A stretch of 64,000 bases of DNA, taken from positions 62,001-126,000 of the forward strand of contig NZ_FOTE01000013.1 of NCBI RefSeq assembly GCF_900114475.1. Reading direction: 5' to 3'. Below, piece after piece: positions 17,164 through 24,917 of the stretch. The stretch's first letter is position 1; every line of letters begins with the position of its first letter. A program made the translations under genes and the position numbers. Source of the stretch: Paenibacillus sp. 1_12. GTDB lineage: Bacteria; Bacillota; Bacilli; Paenibacillales; NBRC-103111. Below the pieces are notes generated by a model. The model worked only from the letters and a program-made list of their open reading frames with translations. It ran no database searches and was not told the origin of the DNA.

Positions 17164-17664
17164 ATGTCTGGCCGAAGCCATCAAGAAGGCTTGAACGATT
17201 TGACTTTATTAGGCAATCAAAAGGCTCAATATGTTTTTGATTATGCCCCGGAGGTATTGGAGGCCGTTGATAATCTCCATGCTAATCGTGATTATTTCGT
17301 AAAATTTAATTGTCCTGAATTCACCAGCTTATGTCCACTGACACATCAGCCTGACTTTGCTACAATTTATATTTCTTACGTTCCTGATAAGAAACTTGTT
17401 GAAAGCAAGTCATTAAAACTATACCTTTTCAGTTTTCGGAATCATGGAGATTTCCATGAAGATTGTGTCAACATTATTATGAATGATTTGATTAAACGAA
17501 TCGAACCCCGATATATGGAAGTGTGGGGGAAATTCACACCGCGTGGGGGAATTTCCATCGATCCGTGGTGCAATTATGGAATACCGGGTACCAAGTATGA
17601 AGAGATGGCCAATTTTCGTCTGATGAATCACGACCTCTATCCTGAAAAAATAGACAATCGATAA
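17164..17664 (+). CDS. queF: NADPH-dependent 7-cyano-7-deazaguanine reductase
   Basis: A 166-residue unimodular QueF of the T-fold family. It reduces the nitrile preQ0 to the amine preQ1 in queuosine tRNA biosynthesis, in the cytosol. The catalytic cysteine is C57 in [14 protein letters not shown] with Asp64 following, and the QueF motif [21 protein letters not shown] is present in adjoining pieces. The ribosome site is AAGGAGG before the ATG. The gene stands alone, without queC, queD or queE next to it, and is controlled by the preQ1-I riboswitch upstream, that is by its own product. Confidence 0.96.
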   Translation: MSGRSHQEGLNDLTLLGNQKAQYVFDYAPEVLEAVDNLHANRDYFVKFNCPEFTSLCPLTHQPDFATIYISYVPDKKLVESKSLKLYLFSFRNHGDFHEDCVNIIMNDLIKRIEPRYMEVWGKFTPRGGISIDPWCNYGIPGTKYEEMANFRLMNHDLYPEKIDNR

Positions 17665-17730
17665 GTAAGCTCAGCAGCTGCTATGAGACGGATGTGGGCA
17701 ATTAGCCTATCATTTTTTAGAGTGTACAAG

Positions 17731-17760
17731 CAAGCTCTTCGCCAAAATGGGAAGAGCTTG
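17731..17760. repeat. Hairpin downstream of queF
   Basis: CAAGCTCTTC pairs perfectly with GAAGAGCTTG. There is no clear T run, so it may be a weak terminator or an mRNA-stabilising end. Confidence 0.5.
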
Positions 17761-17825
17761 TTAGGTGATTACTTTCTAATAGTATTCGTTTTTTTACAAT
17801 GTATAAAAATTTTGAAAAATGGTTA

Positions 17826-17881
17826 TTGACTAATCAATAACGCGCTGGTATATTGATATTAATAAGTGATTGATCAATAAC
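17826..17881 (+). promoter_or_regulatory. Promoter with two TetR-like operators
   Basis: TTGACT (17826-17831), a 17-base spacer and TATATT (17849-17854). Two related near-palindromes sit on it: TTGACTAATCAATAA (17826-17840, on the -35) and TGATTGATCAATAA (17867-17880, just downstream of the -10; core ATTGATCAAT is a perfect palindrome). A third copy is at 18894. The geometry implies repression by an unlinked regulator, probably of TetR type; that assignment is inference. Confidence 0.6.
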
Positions 17882-17910
17882 AAAACAAAAAATGCGAAAG
17901 GTTGATGAAA

Positions 17911-18862
17911 ATGAAAAAAGCAATTGTTATAGGTGCAACAGGCGGAACGTGCGGTCATCACAGCAGAATTAGTTAAACGGGGGATTCCTACGATTGCATT
18001 CGGACGTTCACGCGAGAAGCTGGAACAGTTTGCAGCTCAGCTAGGCAATCCTGCTCATCTGTCCGTAGCTGTCGGCGATGCTTTTCGCCCAGATGACATT
18101 GCGGCCGCGGCGTTAGGGGCCGATGTTTTATTCCATTGCGCTAATGTACCGTATAACGAGATGGTAAGCAAACTGATCCCGCTTGGTGAATCGGTCATGG
18201 AAGCTGCCAATCGTCTAAGCCTGAAGGTTGTCGCGGTAGATGGCATTTACCCATATGGAAGAAGGCAGATGGACCGTGTGACCGAGGAACATCCCAAGCA
18301 GCCACACACAAAGAAAGGCAAGATCAGGCTTGCGTTTGAACAGATGATTTTCAACAGCCGCTGGAACCGTACTGAGGCCATGATCGTTCGTTTGCCGGAT
18401 TATTACGGGCCCACAGCCAATCAAGCTTCTTATTTGGGATCTACCTTGGAGTCAATTGCTGCCGGTAAAATGGCGTTCTTTATCGGTAACATGCATGTGC
18501 CACGTGAATTCGTGTACTTGCCGGACGCGGCGATTATGATCGTTGAGCTTGCAAGTCATGATCATGCATATGGGCAAAATTGGAATATTCCAGGCTCGGG
18601 TATCATTTCCGGCCGTGAGATTGTTCGAATCGCTCAACAAGCAGGCGGAAACGCAAAGCCGGTCATCCCGCTCGGTAGAATGGGTCTGTCCCTGTTGGGT
18701 ATGTTCGTACCGGTCATGAAGGAGGTATTGGAGATGCTTTATTTAACTGAAGAGCCGCTTCGTCTAAGCGGAGAAAAATATAAGCGCCTAATCGGTCCGA
18801 TTCCTACAACAGCGTTTGCGGAGGGAATTGCAGCAACAATTCGAGAATTGCAAAAAAAGTAA
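17911..18862 (+). pseudogene. NAD-dependent epimerase/SDR-like protein, N-terminal frameshift
   Basis: ATG 17911 (or in-frame 17905) opens the expected Rossmann start MKKAIVIGATGGT, but this frame stops at 17974-17976. The rest of the protein (AVITAELVKRGIPTIAFGRS and onward to 18862) is in another frame. Two bases appear to be missing at about 17949, within what should be ACGGGTGCG. The body matches extended/atypical SDR epimerases (PYNEMV, YYGP, REFVYLPDAA). Translation from GTG 17933 would give 309 residues lacking the first strand and glycine-rich loop, hence probably no cofactor binding. Either a real lesion or a base-calling error. Confidence 0.75.
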
Positions 18863-18893
18863 AGGTGACAAGAATAATTTCACATCAAAGTAA

Positions 18894-18908
18894 TTGATTA
18901 ATCGATAA
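18894..18908. promoter_or_regulatory. Third TetR-like operator copy
   Basis: TTGATTAATCGATAA closely matches the two sites at 17826 and 17867 and lies 20 bases before the next start codon, so the same regulator may act on both genes. Confidence 0.5.
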
Positions 18909-18927
18909 AATACCAAGGAGACTAGTG

Positions 18928-19239
18928 ATGCGCAAGTTTACGTGGAAATGGAAAATCAGCTTGTTTTTACTGGCAGGTATCATCCTGCTTGTTGCTGCCG
19001 TCGTATTTTATTTATGGCAAATACGGCTGCAAAAGCCACTCGAAGTAAACATGGGGCATATGCATCACATGAATGGAGCACGCATAACAACGCTTGCTGA
19101 AGAGCATACGTCTGAGCAAGCAGTAAGGTCATGTGAAGGAATAACCGCGAGTGTGAGTAAAGCACCCATTCGCGAGTTTCGGCTAACCGCGGCCCAGACC
19201 GTCAAGCAGCTGGACAATGCTGTAGAGGATTATGTATGA
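18928..19239 (+). pseudogene. N-terminal fragment of a membrane-anchored multicopper oxidase
   Basis: ATG 18928 is seven bases behind AAGGAG (an adjacent GTG at 18925 is too close). The 103-residue product has one N-terminal membrane helix, a Met/His-rich patch (MGHMHHM) and then a segment, FRLTAAQTVKQLDNAVEDY, that resembles the first beta strand of Gram-positive multicopper oxidases. All copper motifs are absent, and a terminator begins 15 bases after the stop. I read it as the remnant of an oxidase whose middle and end were deleted. A genuine small membrane protein cannot be excluded. Confidence 0.5.
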
Positions 19240-19254
19240 ATTAGGGTAGGAGGG

Positions 19255-19294
19255 AAGCCCGTTAAGCCGATCTAGAGGCTATAGCGGGCTTTTG
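19255..19294 (+). terminator. Terminator after oxidase fragment
   Basis: AAGCCCG/GCGGGCTT stem with an inner AGCC/GGCT stem, followed by TTTTG. Confidence 0.8.
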
Positions 19295-19496
19295 ATTATG
19301 CTAAATGGTATACTCTTCGTGTTCATTCAATGCGTCCCGTTATTCTTTATTCAAAGGGGTGAACAAGGCCCTGGTCTTGTAGTACTGAAGGAAACTTGAA
19401 AAAGGTAGTGTAAAGGATCAAAATATAAACATCGGGAATGGACATTGTTTGCTTACTTGCCGATGTGGCGGAATATATATCATAGGAGGTCTGTAA

Positions 19497-20558
19497 GTGG
19501 AGATAGGTGTGAGCACGTTTGTAGAAACAACGCCAGACGTTCAAACTGGTGAGGTGATGAGTCATGCACAGCGATTGCGTGAAGTTGTCGAAGAAATTGT
19601 ACTTGCAGATCAGGTGGGTTTGGATGTATTTGGCGTGGGCGAGCATCACCGTAAAGATTATGCGGCTTCTTCTCCTGCTATCGTGCTGGCTGCGGCTGCG
19701 TCACAGACAAAAAGGATACGGCTGACCAGTGCGGTCACGGTACTTTCTTCCGCTGATCCGGTGCGTGTGTTTCAGGATTTTGCTACGCTCGATGGAATCT
19801 CAAATGGACGTGCAGAGATTATGGCGGGCCGGGGGTCTTTTATTGAATCGTTTCCGCTGTTTGGATATGATTTAAATAATTATGATGAGCTGTTTGATGA
19901 GAAGCTGGAATTGTTATTAAAAATAAGGGAGTCAGAAAAAGTAACCTGGAAAGGCGGGCATCGGCCAGCGATTAATAATTTAGGCGTGTATCCGCGTCCC
20001 GTTCAGAGCCCTTTGCCGGTGTGGATTGGCAGCGGGGGCAATTCGGAATCAGTGGTTCGCGCGGGCTTGCTCGGACTGCCACTGGTGCTTGCGATTATTG
20101 GAGGAAGACCGACGCAGTTTGCACCGCTCGTGCAGCTCTATAAAAGAGCGGCAGCTCAAGCAGGACATGATGTATCCAAGCTACAGGTCGGGTCCCATTC
20201 GCATGGTTTTATCGCGAAGGATACTTCGCTTGCGGCGGACAAGTTTTTTCCTTCCACTCAAGCTACCATGAATGTACTCGGTCGCGAGCGAGGCTGGGAT
20301 CCTTACGACCGTTCAAGCTTTGATGCCGCACGAAGCTTTGAAGGCGCACTTTACGTGGGCGATCCGGAGATGGTTGCCCAGAAAATTATTCACTTGCGCA
20401 AGCAAGTAGGTATAACACGCTTTATGCTGCACGTACCCGTCGGCACGATGCCTCATGAGGATGTTATGAGAGCCATTGAGCTATTGGGCACTGAGGTTGC
20501 TCCGCGGGTTCGAGAGGAAATATACAGATGGGAGACTGAGAACGAAACGAAGCAGTAA
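19497..20558 (+). CDS. LLM-class flavin-dependent oxidoreductase
   Basis: GTG start at 19497 with TAGGAGGT upstream. The 353-residue protein matches bacterial-luciferase-like monooxygenases: an N-terminal strand [18 protein letters not shown], the segment [19 protein letters not shown] and [15 protein letters not shown], then [10 protein letters not shown]. It should use FMNH2 and oxygen on an unknown substrate in the cytosol. It is monocistronic by its surroundings. The family is broad, and no substrate can be assigned. Confidence 0.85.
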   Translation: MEIGVSTFVETTPDVQTGEVMSHAQRLREVVEEIVLADQVGLDVFGVGEHHRKDYAASSPAIVLAAAASQTKRIRLTSAVTVLSSADPVRVFQDFATLDGISNGRAEIMAGRGSFIESFPLFGYDLNNYDELFDEKLELLLKIRESEKVTWKGGHRPAINNLGVYPRPVQSPLPVWIGSGGNSESVVRAGLLGLPLVLAIIGGRPTQFAPLVQLYKRAAAQAGHDVSKLQVGSHSHGFIAKDTSLAADKFFPSTQATMNVLGRERGWDPYDRSSFDAARSFEGALYVGDPEMVAQKIIHLRKQVGITRFMLHVPVGTMPHEDVMRAIELLGTEVAPRVREEIYRWETENETKQ

Positions 20559-20707
20559 CCTCGTTCCTCCTTGGACACTGGGGTAACGTTCCAGCTTAGA
20601 CGAGGAACTCTCCTATTTAAGAACGGCTTCCGCATCTTTTGTTGCTTCTACTACAACAACAAATCCATTCGAGGTCAGCATACCATTTAACATCGATTTA
20701 ATAAAAA

Positions 20708-20755
20708 GGGGTTATCTCAGCAAGCAGTTTTTCTACTACTTTCTGAGATAACCCC
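20708..20755 (-). terminator. Orphan minus-strand terminator
   Basis: Perfect 13-bp stem, with CCTTTTTTAT after it when read on the minus strand. No intact minus-strand gene lies upstream. Confidence 0.65.
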
Positions 20756-20955
20756 CCTTCTTCAAATCGTATTTTGACCATATCGACTCGATTATGAGTG
20801 CTGTATCAACCGGCTTTCCTCTAGTGGAATCATTTCTGAATATCAAATATACTTATAAAAGAAATTTCGATGAGAGCTTAGAGAAAGGTTTATCAATAGG
20901 AGCAGATAATGACCTTATATACGAATATAAGGGTCTTCCAATATGTCTTTTGTGA
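20752..20955 (+). pseudogene. 3' fragment of an unrecognised gene
   Basis: An open frame of 67 codons (first ATG 20794, 53 residues) with amino-acid content like a normal soluble protein (SFLNIKYTYKRNFDESLEKG). It has no ribosome site and begins at a hairpin, so I take it as a truncated gene end. No family is recognised. Confidence 0.35.
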
Positions 20956-21050
20956 ATCTGAAGTATGGCTATTCTTTCGAAGGTTAATAAACAGGAAATT
21001 TCAAAAAAACTTATATTTAGAATGAATAATGACGAATGGAGAGCTGAAAT

Positions 21051-21392
21051 ATGCCTAATTTACCAAATTGCCCAAAATGCAATTCCGAGTACACTTACGA
21101 AAATGGAGGTCTATTGGTTTGCCCAGAATGTGGGCATGAGTGGACTTTAGAATCAGAAACCGAAACAAGTGAAGATCAAAAGATAATTAAAGACGCAAAT
21201 GGAAATACCTTGCAAGATGGCGATACGGTCTCAGTAATCAAAGATCTTAAAGTAAAAGGAAGCTCATTAGTCGTAAAAATAGGCACGAGAGTAAAAAATA
21301 TTCGTTTGGTTGATGGAGATCACGATATTGATTGCAAAATAGACGGTTTTGGAGCTATGAAATTAAAATCCGAATTTGTTAAAAAGATATAA
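21051..21392 (+). CDS. yjdM: Zinc ribbon protein of the YjdM/PhnA family
   Basis: A 113-residue protein: an N-terminal zinc ribbon CPKC (8-11) with CPEC (about 24-27), followed by the conserved PhnA-like domain ([23 protein letters not shown] and [20 protein letters not shown], read across). Length and layout are standard for YjdM, formerly called PhnA. Despite the old name, a role in alkylphosphonate use is not established. The ribosome site is GGAGA nine bases before the ATG. It stands alone and converges on the minus-strand cluster across a shared hairpin. Confidence 0.9.
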   Translation: MPNLPNCPKCNSEYTYENGGLLVCPECGHEWTLESETETSEDQKIIKDANGNTLQDGDTVSVIKDLKVKGSSLVVKIGTRVKNIRLVDGDHDIDCKIDGFGAMKLKSEFVKKI

Positions 21393-21410
21393 TTGCGGTT
21401 TATATACCGA

Positions 21411-21438
21411 AATACCACTCCTTCGCGGGAGTGGTATT
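21411..21438. terminator. Terminator between yjdM and minus-strand cluster
   Basis: AATACCACTCC pairs with GGAGTGGTATT. T-rich flanks on the plus side support termination of yjdM; it may work both ways. Confidence 0.7.
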
Positions 21439-21511
21439 GTTGTTTGGATGCATATAATAATCTTATGGTCGTTCTGGATGGTTATCCGTGATGATCATCA
21501 TTTGATCATCA

Positions 21512-21802
21512 TCAAAAACATGTAAAGGACTCGATGCGTTGTAAATCGTATCCGGAGTATACCCAACTTCTCCCGTTCCATCTGAAGCCAGAAACGGAAG
21601 TGCGGCCTACAAAAGTGGGGTAAAGCCAAAAGCCGCTCCCGTTTCTGGGCCAAATGTAGGTGTTTCGGTACAGACAACCTTTAATAGCACCAGGATCGAC
21701 GGCAAATGCAGAAACAGGTGGATGTTGGGGTGGGATTTGTGGGGGCGGGGATGACGGACCCTGCTGCGGACCCTGGGGTCCTTGGGGTGGCATAAATGCC
21801 AT
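21512..21802 (-). CDS. Small Gly/Pro/Gln-rich protein, probably spore-associated
   Basis: A 96-residue protein. Residues 1-30 are low-complexity (PPQGPQGPQQGPSSPPP). The rest is a compact aromatic-rich domain (YIWPRNGSGFWLYPTFVG, GFRWNGRSWVYSG). The ribosome site AAGGAGT precedes ATG on the minus strand. I know no named family, although similar short proteins are common in Paenibacillus-like genomes. It is the third gene of a minus-strand cluster behind a mother-cell-type promoter, which suggests a spore coat or surface role; that is inference. Two overlapping frames here are rejected because only this one has a proper ribosome site and protein-like composition. Confidence 0.6.
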   Translation of the reverse strand: MAFMPPQGPQGPQQGPSSPPPQIPPQHPPVSAFAVDPGAIKGCLYRNTYIWPRNGSGFWLYPTFVGRTSVSGFRWNGRSWVYSGYDLQRIESFTCF

Positions 21803-21872
21803 GATGGATCACTCCTTAGTCGGGTTTTGTGTTGCTCTGGGTTGAATTCAATGGAAGAGACGGGTAAACGAG

Positions 21873-22643
21873 CTAATATAGCGCGATTAGTTTGGTGCCT
21901 GGGATGGATGCGGATAATCTTGAGGATATGAAGGCAGTACCACCCCATGACAACAGATTTTCCACATATCCCAATGTGTCCGCGTTAGATGTGCCAATGA
22001 TGCGCTGAAAAGCAAGTAAATCATAGCTCATGCTCTTTAAGTCGGTAACGATCGGGTAAAGGGCACCCATAGAAAGAACCTCGCCCTCTACAGGTTGTTT
22101 TAGTTTTCCTTGCTCATTGTAATACTGAGACAAATAGTCATAACCCCGATAGCTGATATCTAACGTAAAAAGGACGTCGAGTTGGGGACTTCCTACGCCT
22201 ACCTTATACAAATCCTCATAATTCACCTTGAACTGATGTTGCTCGTTATATTGTTGCACATTAAACAGTTCGTTCAGATCGTTATTCCGGAATGAGTAGA
22301 TATAGAAAATGCCATATCCTCCGCTGCCGCCTGTCTCGATGCTTATCCATATGTCCGCGACTCGATCTTTGTTAACATCTCCGAGAAACAGCTGAGCATT
22401 ATACCCGGAATTGTTTTGAAGATGGACCCTGGATATTTTTTGGGTAGATCCATCCTGAATGGCCAGTGTAATCTGATCAGCAAAGATGCCAGTCGGACCG
22501 TCAGGTTTGTTGCCGATGAGGTACACCAGATCCGGCACGCCGTCTCCATTCACATCGCCTTGTTTCATGTCTAACACTATGGGAGCAGCAGCTTGTCGAT
22601 AGGATGCATATTGCCAATCCGGGATATGAGGTACAAATCCCAT
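21873..22643 (-). CDS. FG-GAP/VCBS-like repeat protein
   Basis: A 256-residue protein with two calcium-binding FG-GAP-type loops, DVNGDGVPD (30-38 region) and DVNKDRVAD (89-97 region), as found in VCBS/integrin-like beta-propeller blades. It has no signal peptide. A strong ribosome site, AAGGAGG, precedes the ATG. It lies 65 bases behind the 103-residue gene and 70 bases ahead of the Gly/Pro-rich gene. Lack of a signal with a probable SigK/SigE promoter would fit a mother-cell protein assembled on the spore, but the role is unproven. Confidence 0.7.
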   Translation of the reverse strand: MGFVPHIPDWQYASYRQAAAPIVLDMKQGDVNGDGVPDLVYLIGNKPDGPTGIFADQITLAIQDGSTQKISRVHLQNNSGYNAQLFLGDVNKDRVADIWISIETGGSGGYGIFYIYSFRNNDLNELFNVQQYNEQHQFKVNYEDLYKVGVGSPQLDVLFTLDISYRGYDYLSQYYNEQGKLKQPVEGEVLSMGALYPIVTDLKSMSYDLLAFQRIIGTSNADTLGYVENLLSWGGTAFISSRLSASIPGTKLIALY

Positions 22644-22708
22644 AACACGTTCCTCCTTGTTCAGTGAAAGCCTACGGCTCCTTTAATTAGAACCCGTACC
22701 TCAATCTC

Positions 22709-23020
22709 CTAAGTATATAGCAGAGTAATCACGAGTAATTCGAACAGGACAAGAGGTAAAATGACATCATTGTAGGCATTGGACGTAAAGCCTCGCATGC
22801 CCCCGTCACCTGGTAATCTTAAATATAAAATTCCACGATTGCACTGGACAATTACCCCTTCGAAGACGTCTCCATCGAGTGTTTCCACCCGAACGAATTG
22901 ATTAACATGTTGACCGCAAATATGGTGTATGCGATCCCGAATGGACTTCAAATGGTGAGTCATGTTTGAATCAGCGTGATACAAGGTGTGTTCATGAAGC
23001 TTGGGGTTCTGTAAGCTCAT
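22709..23020 (-). CDS. Small hypothetical protein with SH3/LSM-like core
   Basis: A 103-residue protein of unknown function. The middle part, QFVRVETLDGDVFEGVIV, followed by GILYLRLPG, looks like a small five-strand barrel (SH3 or LSM-like). The end is hydrophobic (LPLVLFELLVITLLY). A GGAGGT ribosome site precedes ATG. It is the first gene of the three-gene minus-strand cluster. Confidence 0.6.
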   Translation of the reverse strand: MSLQNPKLHEHTLYHADSNMTHHLKSIRDRIHHICGQHVNQFVRVETLDGDVFEGVIVQCNRGILYLRLPGDGGMRGFTSNAYNDVILPLVLFELLVITLLYT

Positions 23021-23063
23021 AAGTTAAGACCTCCATCTTTGAGTTGTTATGTGTATTCTTCTC

Positions 23064-23090
23064 CATCGTATGCGGATGCCTATAGGGGGT
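23064..23090 (-). promoter_or_regulatory. SigK/SigE-like mother-cell promoter
   Basis: On the minus strand, AC, 16 bases, then CATACGATG. The SigK consensus is AC-N16/17-CATANNNTA (only the last base differs); CATACGAT also fits the SigE -10. It lies 44 bases before the first gene of the minus-strand cluster. Confidence 0.5.
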
Positions 23091-23342
23091 GCGCGGGTAG
23101 TATCCTATATTCGGGAAATCGATCAGCATTTGCATAGTGAAGAAAGCAATAATCAATACTAAATTGCAGACAGGGTGAAAAACACCTCTTAAGGGAAAAA
23201 ATAACCGAGGATTTTCATCTGAAGGTTTATTTTGGGGGAAATAATTTTCATTATAAATTTATTGGTGAAATAAATTTACAGAATCAAAAAATTATGATAT
23301 GTTGTTCTTGCCAAACAATACAGACAACAGGAGGGGAATTCA
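23091..23342. other. Divergent regulatory region
   Basis: This stretch lies between the minus-strand cluster and the sialate operon. Apart from the nan promoter and operator pair listed separately, nothing is recognised. Confidence 0.5.
23238..23303 (+). promoter_or_regulatory. nan operon promoter with two RpiR-like operators
   Basis: TTTACA (23275-23280), a 17-base spacer and TATGTT (23298-23303). Two similar near-palindromes, GAAATAATTTTCA (23238-23250) and TGAAATAAATTTACA (23266-23280), are 28-29 bases apart; the second covers the -35. The RpiR gene at the end of the operon is the obvious candidate to bind them. Confidence 0.6.
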
Positions 23343-24254
23343 TTGAGATTAGAAAAGTTCCATGGAATTATACCGGCCTTTTATGCATGTTATGACGATC
23401 AAGGAGATATCTCAGAAGCCCGAACTAAAGCTTTATGTGATTATTTGTATGAAAAAAAGGTTCAAGGAGTCTATGTCGGTGGAAGTTCCGGAGAGTGCAT
23501 TTACCAAAGCCTGGACGAACGTAAAGCAGTGCTTAGCTATGTAGCAAATCATTTGAAAGGTAAAATGACGCTCATCGCTCATGTGGGAGCGCCTTCCACG
23601 AGAGACAGTATTGAATTGGCTAAGCATGCGGCAGCGTTGGGGTACGATGCTCTATCAGCGATTCCTCCTATTTACTTCAAGCTGCCAGACCGTTCTGTTT
23701 ATAAATATTGGACTGATATTATCGAAGCAACTCCGCTGGACTTCATTATTTATAACATCCCTCAGACTACGGGCTATACATTGACGACATCGTTGTTTGA
23801 GAAGCTTCTCGCCAACAAAAAGGTTATTGGTGTTAAAAACTCATCGATGCCGACTATGGATATTGAACGCTTCAAAAGAACGGGTGGAGACGATGTAATT
23901 GTATTTAACGGCCCCGACGAGCAGTTTGTTGCTGGTAGAATCATGGGCGCTGATGGCGGGATCGGTGGCACTTACGGTGCGATGCCGGAGCTATTCCTGC
24001 AGGCGAATCAATTCGTCCAACAAGGCAAGTTTGCGGAAGCCAAACAGATCCAGAGCGATATTAACGATATCATTATCGCACTATGTTCGCAGAACGGGTC
24101 TATGTACGCAGTGATCAAAGAGGTTCTGAATAGAAGAGGCGTAAATGTGGGTAGCGTTAGAGCGCCACTCGAAGGGATTTCCAACGAGGATTCAGGTCCG
24201 ATCGATGACATTATTGTCATGATCGATCAGGCTATTCAACGTTATTGCAAATGA
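23343..24254 (+). CDS. nanA: N-acetylneuraminate lyase
   Basis: TTG start at 23343 with AGGAGGGG upstream. The 303-residue TIM-barrel aldolase of the DHDPS/NanA family splits N-acetylneuraminate into N-acetylmannosamine and pyruvate. GGSSGE (46-51) binds the pyruvate carboxylate, Tyr137 is in IIYNIPQTTGY, and the Schiff-base Lys165 is in GVKNSS. The choice of nanA over dapA rests on context: nanE, nanK, an ABC sugar importer and an RpiR regulator follow. Its stop overlaps the next start (ATGA). Confidence 0.92.
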   Translation: MRLEKFHGIIPAFYACYDDQGDISEARTKALCDYLYEKKVQGVYVGGSSGECIYQSLDERKAVLSYVANHLKGKMTLIAHVGAPSTRDSIELAKHAAALGYDALSAIPPIYFKLPDRSVYKYWTDIIEATPLDFIIYNIPQTTGYTLTTSLFEKLLANKKVIGVKNSSMPTMDIERFKRTGGDDVIVFNGPDEQFVAGRIMGADGGIGGTYGAMPELFLQANQFVQQGKFAEAKQIQSDINDIIIALCSQNGSMYAVIKEVLNRRGVNVGSVRAPLEGISNEDSGPIDDIIVMIDQAIQRYCK

Positions 24255-24909
24255 TGCAATTGAGGACAAAAACCATTGTATGCTTTGGAGATTCAAATAC
24301 ATGGGGCTATGACGCGAAAACGGAATTAAGGTTTGATGATCAGACGAGATGGACGGGACTTCTGGCAACTTATCTGGACAGTTCGTACCGCGTTGTAGAA
24401 GAAGGTCTCAGCGGTAGAACAAGCGTTTGCGAAGATCCATTGTTCGAAGGGTTATCGGGGTTATCCTACCTCCATCCCTGTCTGATGTCGCATTCACCTT
24501 TGGATTTGGTCATCATCATGCTCGGAACCAACGATACGAAAGCTCGCTTTGGTCTAACTTCCTATAATATTGCTCAAGGTATTGTGAGACTGGCCAAGAA
24601 AGCCAGAGGAACTGTGTCAGGAATTGGTGGTCGCAGTCCTGAGGTTCTAGTGATCGCGCCACCTCCGATAGGAGAAAAGTATACGAAACTTCAATAGGTA
24701 AATCGATGGGAGATCAGTGCAGCGAGAAATCGTGGGAGCTGGGGGAACATCTGAACAATTTGCTTAAGGGAACGGACATTCATTTTGCGGATGCAAAAGC
24801 AGATGTTGTCATGAATGAGATCGATTACATGCATCTGGATACGGATGGGCATCGTAAAATGGCGAGGTTTGTATGGGGTCAGGTCATAAGTATCTTAAAT
24901 GAGAGGTAG
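24251..24909 (+). pseudogene. SGNH/GDSL hydrolase with a frameshift (sialate esterase-like)
   Basis: The start at 24251 overlaps the nanA stop. The first part has the SGNH block I (VCFGDSNTWGYD), block II glycine (GLSGRTS) and block III GTND (IIMLGTNDT), but hits TAG at 24695-24697. The continuation lies in another frame, MGDQCSEKSWELGEH and then the block V catalytic pair in IDYMHLDTDGHRKMA, to 24909. One A is probably missing from the A run at 24686-24688, since an extra base restores YTKTSIGKSMGDQ. In this operon it would remove O-acetyl groups from sialic acid. The upstream piece alone lacks the catalytic His. Confidence 0.8.
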
Positions 24910-24917
24910 ATGTATAA

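Larger units (their letters stand above)
20559..21050. other. Scar region with two broken gene ends around a terminator hairpin
   Basis: On the minus strand, 20613-20712 encodes a plausible protein end (SMLNGMLTSNGFVVVVEA, then TKDAEAVLK and stop). On the plus strand, 20752-20955 encodes another plausible end (SYFDHIDSIMSAVSTGF and on to ICLL, stop). Both lack their 5' parts exactly where a perfect 13-bp hairpin lies (GGGGTTATCTCAG 20708-20720, CTGAGATAACCCC 20743-20755). That hairpin is followed by T on the minus strand, so it looks like a terminator of a lost minus-strand gene. Confidence 0.45.

Noticed and set aside
21607-21948. 113-residue minus-strand frame
   Set aside because: Overlaps two better genes on the same strand; no ribosome site.
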